Below are positions 9,536 through 15,025 of a stretch of 64,000 nt of DNA, in pieces. The notes below the pieces were generated by a model, which saw nothing but the letters and a program-made list of their open reading frames with translations, did not search any database and was not told where the DNA came from. Every line of letters starts with the position of its first letter. The first letter of the stretch is position 1. A program made the position numbers and the translations under genes. This DNA is from Bacteroides oleiciplenus YIT 12058 (lineage in GTDB: Bacteria > Bacteroidota > Bacteroidia > Bacteroidales > Bacteroidaceae), in NCBI RefSeq assembly GCF_000315485.1, contig NZ_JH992941.1:992001-1056000 (forward strand). Reading direction: 5' to 3'.

Positions 9536-9661
9536 TTAATGTTGCTGAATATACTTATCCAAACAATCCGTAGCCGATAAAGTCAATTTCCCTTTTATAC
9601 GTTGCTTTGCCTTCAGCACCGAACGGGGAGTTATATTGAAGAGGGATGGAAGTATATTTCC
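9536..9661 (-). pseudogene. C-terminal HTH fragment of a TPR/LuxR-like regulator
   Basis: The minus-strand frame ends LFNITPRSVLKAKQRI, then KGKLTLSATDCLDKYIQQH before a stop. This resembles the recognition helix and tail of Bacteroides membrane TPR regulators with a C-terminal helix-turn-helix, such as the gene at 22851-24497. Only about 40 residues are homologous and no upstream body is present, so it is a remnant. It lies just upstream of the AraC remnant on the same strand. Confidence 0.45.
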
Positions 9662-9796
9662 AAACAAGAAGCAAAAACCGATACACTCGTTTTCGATAAC
9701 ATTCCCAAAGGTGCTCTGCTCCATCTCCGGAATTTGACCAGAGGAAAAGAAGAGAAAGTTTTCTATATTGAGAATGGGTTACAGACCTTTCCGTGA
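9644..9796 (+). pseudogene. C-terminal fragment of a secreted Bacteroides protein
   Basis: The plus-strand frame reads GWKYISKQEAKTDTL, then VFDNIPKGALLHLRNLTRG, then KEEKVFYIENGLQTFP and stops. The pattern (DN-P--ALL-LRNLTRGKEE--F-YENG) looks like the C-terminal beta-domain of a larger exported enzyme. The frame has no plausible start or upstream body, and it overlaps the HTH remnant on the other strand. I cannot name the parent family with confidence. Confidence 0.35.
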
Positions 9797-9824
9797 GATC
9801 AAGGAACATCTGCTTATTTGAGTA

Positions 9825-9921
9825 ATATCCGGGATGCACTTGCTCCGTACCTTCTCCACTCACAGGTACCTCTAAGCGAAGAAACCACGGCCTTGGTACG
9901 GAGCAAGTGCATCCCGGGTAT
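9825..9921. repeat. Long palindromic element, copy A (23-bp perfect arms)
   Basis: Left arm 9829-9851 and right arm 9895-9917 are perfect 23-bp inverted repeats around a 43-base centre. Outer bases 9825-9828 and 9918-9921 extend the stem with one wobble. Both arms contain CTTGCTCCGTAC or its complement. A second copy lies at 61848-61942 and shares the arms and part of the centre (CTCTAAGCGAAGAAAC here, CTCTGAGCGAAGAAAC there). It lies in non-coding DNA and is probably a dispersed palindromic repeat. Confidence 0.8.
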
Positions 9922-10030
9922 AATGCGGACAAAACATAACCCATCGGAAAAGGCAAAATAATTATCTACGCAAAACGACGCAAATTAACGCAAAAATCAC
10001 GTGGACCGGATTGATAAGAATCTTTTTCCA

Positions 10031-10038
10031 TATATTTG
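10031..10038 (+). promoter_or_regulatory. -7 element for the DUF6266 gene
   Basis: TATATTTG matches TAnnTTTG. Transcription would start near 10045, upstream of the ATG at 10076 but downstream of the longer possible start at 10001. This decides the start codon. Confidence 0.55.
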
Positions 10039-10075
10039 CGCAATCAGAAAAACAAGTAACTTAAAACACGATAGT

Positions 10076-10867
10076 ATGGGAATTATCAATCAAGGCATTC
10101 TCGGAGGTTTCTCCGGCAAAGTGGGACCGATAGTCGGTTTTCGCTGGAAATCAAACTACTATATCCGTGCACGCGCCGCCAAAGTCAGCAACCCGCGCAC
10201 ACCCAGGCAACAAGAGCAACGGGGCAAGTTTGCCACGGCATTCAACTTCCTGAAAACGATGAAACCTTTCATACGCATGGGTTATAAAGAATTTACACAA
10301 GATAAATCCGCATTCAACGCCGCCATGTCCTACACGCTGAAAAGAGCCGTGATGGGTAGCGGAAAAGATATTACGATTGACTTCAACCGGACGCTGGTGT
10401 CTATGGGAACGCTGATGCCTGTATTCGAAGGTACAGCCATACAAGAGAAGGATAAAATGAGTTTCAACTGGCAGAATAACTCTGGTACGGGAAATGCGGA
10501 GGACACCGATATAGCCATGCTGCTGGTGTACAACAAAGATAAAGAAATGGCTGTCTACGATACCGAGGCCGCATTACGTTCCGGCAAGCATGCAGAACTT
10601 CCTCTCCCGGATAGTTGGCAAGATGATGAACTGGTCGCCTATCTCAGTTTTCGCAATGCCGACGGAGACAGTGTTGCCAATAGCATTTGCCTACCGATTT
10701 CGATAGCCGAAGTACCGGAGGGCGAGGCAGAAATACAAGCAGAATCTACTGATACAACCTATGAAAAGCCCCTGTCCATCAAGAAAGCAAAGCTACAACC
10801 ACATATAGCCGTGCATTTGTCTTCTGCTCCTCCCAACAATATTGGAACATGCAGGTGCGAAACCTGA
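10076..10867 (+). CDS. DUF6266 family protein
   Basis: About 263 residues from the ATG at 10076, which opens MGIINQGILGGFSGKVGPIVG, the conserved DUF6266 N-terminus. The middle follows the family pattern (RARAAKVSNPRTPRQQEQRGKF; AYLSFRNADGDSVANSICL). There is no signal peptide. DUF6266 has no established role. The last ~60 residues (after about 10690) look unlike the family. An overlapping frame entered near 10780 reads RAFVFCSSQQYWNMQVRNL, so a recent frameshift near the 3' end is possible. It is convergent with a DUF3836 gene. Confidence 0.8.
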   Translation: MGIINQGILGGFSGKVGPIVGFRWKSNYYIRARAAKVSNPRTPRQQEQRGKFATAFNFLKTMKPFIRMGYKEFTQDKSAFNAAMSYTLKRAVMGSGKDITIDFNRTLVSMGTLMPVFEGTAIQEKDKMSFNWQNNSGTGNAEDTDIAMLLVYNKDKEMAVYDTEAALRSGKHAELPLPDSWQDDELVAYLSFRNADGDSVANSICLPISIAEVPEGEAEIQAESTDTTYEKPLSIKKAKLQPHIAVHLSSAPPNNIGTCRCET

Positions 10868-10897
10868 CCGGATATTCCGGCGACCTGACAACAAAAA

Positions 10898-10935
10898 AGC
10901 CGGATACCAGAGAAATGTGTTCTCTGTATCCGGCT
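10898..10935 (-). terminator. Intrinsic terminator of DUF3836 copy 1
   Basis: The stem AGCCGGATAC..AGAGAA pairs with TTCTCT..GTATCCGGCT (one bulged base). On the minus strand it is followed by a TTTTTT tract (10893-10898 in complement), which fits a rho-independent terminator for the gene ending at 10955. It may also act bidirectionally for DUF6266. Confidence 0.75.
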
Positions 10936-10952
10936 CCCGATAATGCCTATAC

Positions 10953-11481
10953 TTTTATTTTGTACTTGCCAGCATCAAAGTCGCGTTAGCATCGTTCAAA
11001 GCGTAAACGCTCTTTTGAATGTTGCTGTCGTAAGCATTGCTCTTAGAGTTCCAACGGGCGTAGTTTACTGCAATTTCATTGTTACTGTACTCTACATTCA
11101 TTTTGAAGTAGGGAACCCAGGCTTCCTTTACGCTGTCCCACTTGGAAGCTTCCTTGCTGGCTACGCGGTTTTCGTTATCATAAGTGTAGGTGTAACGGAG
11201 GTGGCGGAAAAGACGTCCGTCTTCGTTCTTAAAGATAGTCTTTGCGGTCATCAGTTCACCGGTCATCTCTTCATTCTTTACATACTGGGTAGGATTGCTT
11301 GCACTTGCAGAGAAGTTCATTACACTTGCCATTACTACTACCATCATTACCACTGCTTTAGAAATTAAGTTCGTTTTCATAATCGTTATTTTTTTATTGT
11401 TATTACTTCTTGATCTTTGAAAGGAAGTCTTTGTCAACCGCCTTCGACTATATATAGTCAATTGCTGTGCCAAAACAATAA
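10953..11481. repeat. Direct repeat, left copy (DUF3836 gene plus leader)
   Basis: This 529-bp block is almost identical to 12317-12845 in the same orientation, with no indels (constant offset 1364) and only a couple of substitutions in the coding part. It covers the whole DUF3836 gene, its leader and the sigma54-like promoter. Similarity fades beyond 11481. The two copies flank the ORF6N gene. Confidence 0.85.
10955..11380 (-). CDS. DUF3836 family secreted protein, class I copy 1
   Basis: 141 residues from the ATG at 11380 (MKTNLISKAVVMMVV..). The signal peptide probably ends at SASA. The mature part is the DUF3836 pattern: an acidic start (YVKNEEMTGELMTAKTIFKNE), then YTYDNENRVASKEASKWDS, YFKMNVEYSNNEIAVNYARWNSK and a short tail. 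The protein is small, exported, and of unknown function. The protein sequence is identical to the copy at 12319. An upstream start at 11473 would lie within the promoter and is not used. Expression is probably sigma54-type, judged from the sequence at 11457-11554. Confidence 0.88.
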   Translation of the reverse strand: MKTNLISKAVVMMVVVMASVMNFSASASNPTQYVKNEEMTGELMTAKTIFKNEDGRLFRHLRYTYTYDNENRVASKEASKWDSVKEAWVPYFKMNVEYSNNEIAVNYARWNSKSNAYDSNIQKSVYALNDANATLMLASTK

Positions 11482-11554
11482 AGCATTGATTACCAACGAC
11501 TATTCACTTTTCAGTAGTGTTCATTAACGGACAAGTGTCCGCATAAAAGCGGAC
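11447..11554 (-). promoter_or_regulatory. Sigma54-like promoter and upstream dyad, DUF3836 copy 1
   Basis: On the minus strand, 11473-11457 reads TTGGCACAGCAATTGAC. It has a perfect -24 half (TGGCAC), correct spacing, and a -12 half TTGA where TTGC is usual. A perfect 14-bp palindrome, GACTATATATAGTC, lies downstream at 11447-11460. About 55-80 bp upstream is a dyad CGGACA-AG-TGTCCG (11528-11541), overlapping TGTCCGCATAAAAGCGGAC (11536-11554), suited to an enhancer-binding protein. No TAnnTTTG element was seen at this position. Confidence 0.5.
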
Positions 11555-11587
11555 GCTACAAGAAACAAACAAGAAAATGAGAAAGCC

Positions 11588-11618
11588 TTTGTTTAAAGTA
11601 AAAATTTCTCTACCTTTG
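11588..11618 (+). promoter_or_regulatory. Bacteroides promoter for the ORF6N gene
   Basis: TTTG at 11588-11591 and TAccTTTG at 11611-11618 are separated by 19 bp, matching the -33/-7 promoter consensus. Transcription would begin near 11625, which excludes the long frame starting at 11577 and supports the ATG at 11637. Confidence 0.65.
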
Positions 11619-11636
11619 CTTGAAACTACTATAATA

Positions 11637-12224
11637 ATGGAATTACAAGTTATTCAAAATAAAATATACGAGTTCAGAGGTCAAAAGATAATGTTTGACT
11701 TTGATCTGGCTCAACTTTATGGAGTTGAAACAGCTCAACTAAAACGCTCGGTTAAGCGCAATATGGAACGCTTTGAAGGAGAAGATTTCATGTTCGAAGT
11801 CACAAGAGAAGAACTTTCAAGATGCCAAATTGGCATCTTGAACAAAGGAAGAGGTAGCAATATTAAATATCTGCCCTTTGCTTTTACAGAATTAGGCGTA
11901 GCAATGTTAAGCAGTGTATTACATTCTTCTACTGCCATTGAAGTAAATAGAAATATTATGCGTGCTTTCGTTTCTGTGCGACAATATCTTTCTTCCACCA
12001 ATAATACTACAAAGGAAATAGAAGAACTAAAGCAGCGCATGAAAGTCTTGGAAGACGGAAACGAAGATACAATTGCTGCTATCAATGACCTCAGCGAAGA
12101 TACTCGAAAAGAACTTGATGATATTTATTTAGCCTTATCACAATTGGCAGACAAACAAAAACAGATTGCGCAAAAAAATAATTGTAAACCAATCGGGTTT
12201 GTGCATTATGACAACAAGAAATAG
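11637..12224 (+). CDS. ORF6N domain protein (phage-type DNA-binding)
   Basis: 195 residues from 11637. An N-terminal ORF6N domain occupies residues ~1-90 (IYEFRGQKIMFDFDLAQLYGVETAQLKRSVKRN, then MFEVTREELSRC, then LPFAFTELGVAMLSSVL). A coiled-coil follows (TTKEIEELKQRMKVLEDGNED; RKELDDIYLALSQLADKQKQI). ORF6N is related to KilA-N/Bro domains common in phages and chromosomal islands and probably binds DNA. It has no phage neighbours here; instead it sits alone between two near-identical DUF3836 repeats, which suggests insertion or a duplication around it. Its own promoter is present. Confidence 0.88.
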   Translation: MELQVIQNKIYEFRGQKIMFDFDLAQLYGVETAQLKRSVKRNMERFEGEDFMFEVTREELSRCQIGILNKGRGSNIKYLPFAFTELGVAMLSSVLHSSTAIEVNRNIMRAFVSVRQYLSSTNNTTKEIEELKQRMKVLEDGNEDTIAAINDLSEDTRKELDDIYLALSQLADKQKQIAQKNNCKPIGFVHYDNKK

Positions 12225-12254
12225 CATAAATTTTATAGGCATTTACTACAAAAA

Positions 12255-12301
12255 AGAAATAGGCTATTAGGAAATCTCACATATTCCAATAGCCCATTTC
12301 T
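12255..12301 (-). terminator. Intrinsic terminator of DUF3836 copy 2
   Basis: The stem AGAAATAGGCTATTAGGAA pairs with TTCCAATAGCCCATTTCT, with a few mismatches, around a 10-base loop. A TTTTTT tract follows on the minus strand. It terminates the gene at 12319 and may also serve the convergent ORF6N gene. Confidence 0.7.
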
Positions 12302-12316
12302 AAAGAAAACTACTAT

Positions 12317-12845
12317 TTTTATTTTGTACTTGCCAGCATCAAAGTTGCGTTAGCATCGTTCAAAGCGTAAACGCTCTTTTGAATGTTGCTGTCGTAAGCA
12401 TTGCTCTTAGAGTTCCAACGGGCGTAGTTTACTGCAATTTCATTGTTACTGTACTCTACATTCATTTTGAAGTAGGGAACCCAGGCTTCCTTTACGCTGT
12501 CCCACTTGGAAGCTTCCTTGCTGGCTACGCGGTTTTCGTTATCATAAGTGTAGGTGTAACGGAGGTGGCGGAAAAGACGTCCGTCTTCGTTCTTAAAGAT
12601 AGTCTTCGCGGTCATCAGTTCACCGGTCATCTCTTCATTCTTTACATACTGGGTAGGATTGCTTGCACTTGCAGAGAAGTTCATTACACTTGCCATTACT
12701 ACTACCATCATTACCACTGCTTTAGAAATTAAGTTCGTTTTCATAATCGTTATTTTTTTATTGTTATTACTTCTTGATCTTTGAAAGGAAGTCTTTGTCA
12801 ACCGCCTTCGACTATATATAGTCAATTGCTGTGCCAAAACAATAA
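12317..12845. repeat. Direct repeat, right copy (DUF3836 gene plus leader)
   Basis: Counterpart of 10953-11481, offset exactly 1364 bp. Recombination between the copies would delete one DUF3836 gene and ORF6N together. Confidence 0.85.
12319..12744 (-). CDS. DUF3836 family secreted protein, class I copy 2
   Basis: 141 residues from the ATG at 12744. The predicted protein is identical to that at 10955-11380. The nucleotide differences noticed are synonymous (for example GTC versus GTT near the 3' end), so the duplication or gene conversion is recent. It has the same signal peptide and DUF3836 body. Its upstream dyad (CGAACATGTGTCCG at 12892) is more degraded than that of copy 1, so the two genes may respond differently although the core promoter is the same. 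Confidence 0.88.
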   Translation of the reverse strand: MKTNLISKAVVMMVVVMASVMNFSASASNPTQYVKNEEMTGELMTAKTIFKNEDGRLFRHLRYTYTYDNENRVASKEASKWDSVKEAWVPYFKMNVEYSNNEIAVNYARWNSKSNAYDSNIQKSVYALNDANATLMLASTK

Positions 12846-12905
12846 AACGCTGATTATCAACAATCATACAAATTAAAGCAGTGTTCATTACCGAACATGT
12901 GTCCG
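12821..12905 (-). promoter_or_regulatory. Sigma54-like promoter and degraded dyad, DUF3836 copy 2
   Basis: The core at 12821-12837 equals copy 1 (TTGGCACAGCAATTGAC on the minus strand). The upstream element CGAACATGTGTCCG (12892-12905) keeps TGTCCG but has lost one base of the left arm, and the second CGGAC half seen upstream of copy 1 is absent (AGCAAAC). Confidence 0.45.
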
Positions 12906-12972
12906 CACAAAAGCAAACAATAGGATAAAAATTATAAAAACGTAAATACCAATGGACTACGAATATCAATTC

Positions 12973-13071
12973 TATCCCCTAAAGGGTATAAACAGGGCAT
13001 AGAAAAGAACTATTTATACCCGATATGGTATAAATAACAATATAATTATTATATTTGTACCCAAACGGGTA
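12973..13071 (+). promoter_or_regulatory. Three dyad operators and promoter of the hipB-like gene
   Basis: Three dyads sit about 41-42 bp apart: TATCCC-CTAA-AGGGTATA at 12973-12990; TATACC-CGATAT-GGTATA inside 13013-13034; TACCC-AAAC-GGGTA at 13058-13071. A -7 element TATATTTG lies at 13050-13057, so the third dyad covers the transcription start and the second covers the -33 region. TATCC/GGATA-type dyads are the known operators of HipB repressors. This supports autorepression by the following gene. Confidence 0.65.
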
Positions 13072-13075
13072 TAAT

Positions 13076-13294
13076 ATGGAATATATGACTTTAGCAAAAT
13101 ACGTAAAAGAGATGCGTAAACAGCATGAACTTACACAAGTTGACTTATCAGAAAAATCCGGTGTAGGTCTCCGTTTTATCCGCGAATTAGAGCAGGGCAA
13201 ACAGACCTTAAGATTGGATAAAGTAAATCAGGTATTAAATCTTTTTGGAATGGAAGTAGGCGCTGTTCCAATACCCAAAAACACTGAATTATGA
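13076..13294 (+). CDS. HipB-like HTH antitoxin/repressor
   Basis: 72 residues from the ATG at 13076 (MEYMTLAKYVKEMRK). A Cro/C1-type helix-turn-helix spans residues ~10-62 (LTQVDLSEKSGVGLRFIRELEQGKQTLRLDKVNQVLNLFG), typical of the short HipB partner of HipA kinases. The stop overlaps the start of a HipA remnant (ATGA). Since the toxin is truncated, this may be a solitary repressor still bound to its three upstream dyads. Confidence 0.85.
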   Translation: MEYMTLAKYVKEMRKQHELTQVDLSEKSGVGLRFIRELEQGKQTLRLDKVNQVLNLFGMEVGAVPIPKNTEL

Positions 13295-13452
13295 AACAAG
13301 CATTAGTTTATCTACGCGATTATAAAGCCGGAACATTGACAGAAGATGAAAACGGATATACATTTCTGTACGACAGAGACTTCCTGCAATCTGCCCATGC
13401 AGAAGCAATCAGCCTGACTATGCCGCTAACTGATAAGTCTTATAAACAATAA
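13291..13452 (+). pseudogene. HipA N-terminal fragment (truncated toxin)
   Basis: 53 codons: MKQALVYLRDYKAGTLTE, then DENGYTFLYDRDFLQSA, then HAEAISLTMPLTDKSYKQ, stop. This is the N-subdomain-1 of HipA serine/threonine kinases (the part that caps the kinase in HipA and forms HipS in HipBST systems). Even that subdomain is cut short: about 53 of the usual ~100 residues remain. No kinase domain follows; a terminator begins 17 bp later. It overlaps hipB by an ATGA junction as intact hipBA operons do, so this is most likely a decayed hipA and not a designed HipS. Confidence 0.8.
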
Positions 13453-13468
13453 ATTATCCATTATAAAG

Positions 13469-13495
13469 TGAGGGAAGCCCCAATGACTTCCCTCA
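13469..13495. terminator. Bidirectional hairpin after the hipA remnant
   Basis: The perfect 9-bp stem TGAGGGAAG/CTTCCCTCA has a 9-base loop and lies between the + strand hipBA remnant and the - strand TlpA gene. It has no long U tract on either side. Confidence 0.55.
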
Positions 13496-13540
13496 TACTA
13501 CATATCGGCTTGATATACCTATCCCTACCCGATTCTCCCC

Positions 13541-14998
13541 TTACTTCAATAGAGCATCAATCTTTGCCGCCGTCTTCGGATAACTAGGTCGCAATGCAGT
13601 GCCATAATCCACTATAACCCCATCACGGTTAATCAGAAGGAATTGCGGTATGCTGTTCATGCCCCAGTGCTTCATGATGCGGTGATAGTCATCGGAGGTC
13701 GCCCAATCTTCCGAATAGACACATTCAATATTCTTCCCTTGCAGAGAGAAGCGCTCCAGAATCTTATGATATGCTTCCCGGTCTCTGCTTCCGCAAATAC
13801 TCACCATTACCACATCTTCGGGAGAATATCGTTTCCGCAATTCCTTCAAAGGCTCCATTTCTGCCAGGCAAGGGGGACAAATCACTCCCCAAAAATCAAC
13901 ATAAATCACCTTGCCTGCATACTTTTCCAGAAGATTATATACGGGAATCATAAACGGCATGTCCTTCCTGGCAGCCGCCTCATCCGCATTATTACCATAG
14001 AGCATATGGTGGGATACCTTCCCGGGAGCTTTCAGATAATCCACTTTATCCTCATATAGTTCAAGTATGGGTTGCCTCAAATGGGGAGCCTGCACTATAG
14101 AGTCGAACTGGAGCCTGTAATCAGCCAGACAAAGCGTATCGTTGTGGCATAAAGGGGCACCCACGCGTTGGAGGTATAAATAGGGCAGGATAGCATTATC
14201 CTTGCAATCCTTAATAAGATCTGCTAACTCAAAATCGCTATATTTTTTTCTGGTATGATTGCAATAGAGGAAAAAATTCACCGTTTCAGCAAGTGGAAAC
14301 AGACCGGCAAAAACGGTTTTTCCCGAAAAGAGAGGGTCAAGTTTTAACATTAATGCCATATACATACTGACGTCCTTACCCTCCGACGCCTGCGACATGG
14401 CATATCTAAAGAGTGCATTGTAATAATCTATCCACAGCAAATCCGCCGTATATTCTTCAACCTCGGCACCTGGAGAACATTTCTTCAGGAAGTCGGCACG
14501 ACGTTCCCAACGACTGGTATGCTCTTCTCCCAATTCCTTTTCAAATTCTTCGAAAGTACTCCTTGGATTACAATAATAAGGGCCACGATAATATCCACCT
14601 AAAGTGAAAAGAGCCATATATTGGTTCAGATCGCCGGAAGTTCCCGTAATCTTGGGAGATAGCAAATCACTGAAGTCAATCTCTACAAACAGACTATCGC
14701 CCGGATGTACAAACAAGTGTTCCGCATAATTACGAAGAACAACTTCGCGAACGGGAGCGTAAGGACTAAAGCGGAAACTGAAAGTACCGTCATCCGCTAT
14801 GGGAGAAGTGTAGACTGTCTCCATTTCAGACAGATAAGGTATCACAAGCGTCACCTCCTTTTCCTTCGGATAGACCTCCCTATTCAGTACACGGCCCGAG
14901 ATTATCACCTCTTTTGCCAAATCCCCATTATCCTCCTGAGCCTTACAACTAAGGAAAGATAAAAAAGCAATCAGTAAACATAGATGCTTCATGCGCAT
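13541..14998 (-). CDS. TlpA/thioredoxin-like lipoprotein
   Basis: 485 residues with lipoprotein signal (LLIAFLSFLSCKAQ; Cys about residue 18). An N-terminal all-beta DUF4369-like region (~35-110) and a helical middle are followed by a C-terminal thioredoxin fold (~360-485), with active site WGVICPPCLAE and the cis-Pro segment SIPQFLLINRDGVIVDYG. The CPPC pair implies disulfide exchange or reduction in the periplasm. It follows the alpha-2-macroglobulin gene by 27 bp in the same direction, so the two are probably co-transcribed. Starts at 14998 (MRMKH) and 14992 (MKHLC) are both possible. Confidence 0.88.
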   Translation of the reverse strand: MRMKHLCLLIAFLSFLSCKAQEDNGDLAKEVIISGRVLNREVYPKEKEVTLVIPYLSEMETVYTSPIADDGTFSFRFSPYAPVREVVLRNYAEHLFVHPGDSLFVEIDFSDLLSPKITGTSGDLNQYMALFTLGGYYRGPYYCNPRSTFEEFEKELGEEHTSRWERRADFLKKCSPGAEVEEYTADLLWIDYYNALFRYAMSQASEGKDVSMYMALMLKLDPLFSGKTVFAGLFPLAETVNFFLYCNHTRKKYSDFELADLIKDCKDNAILPYLYLQRVGAPLCHNDTLCLADYRLQFDSIVQAPHLRQPILELYEDKVDYLKAPGKVSHHMLYGNNADEAAARKDMPFMIPVYNLLEKYAGKVIYVDFWGVICPPCLAEMEPLKELRKRYSPEDVVMVSICGSRDREAYHKILERFSLQGKNIECVYSEDWATSDDYHRIMKHWGMNSIPQFLLINRDGVIVDYGTALRPSYPKTAAKIDALLK

Positions 14999-15025
14999 TT
15001 TATGATTAATAAATGAATAATAATT

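Noticed and set aside
11381..11473. Longer N-terminus for class I DUF3836 proteins (MAQQLTIYSRRR...)
   Set aside because: It covers the leader and sigma54-like promoter; the signal peptide begins at MKTNLIS.
11577..11636. Longer start for the ORF6N gene
   Set aside because: A consensus promoter (TTTG at 11588, TAccTTTG at 11611) places transcription start after this ATG; the conserved domain begins right after 11637.
10953..12845. Composite transposon (ORF6N flanked by repeats)
   Set aside because: The repeats carry a DUF3836 gene, not a transposase, and no terminal inverted repeats or target duplications were seen.
13291..13452. Functional HipS of a HipBST system
   Set aside because: The stub is only half of the subdomain and no HipT kinase gene follows.
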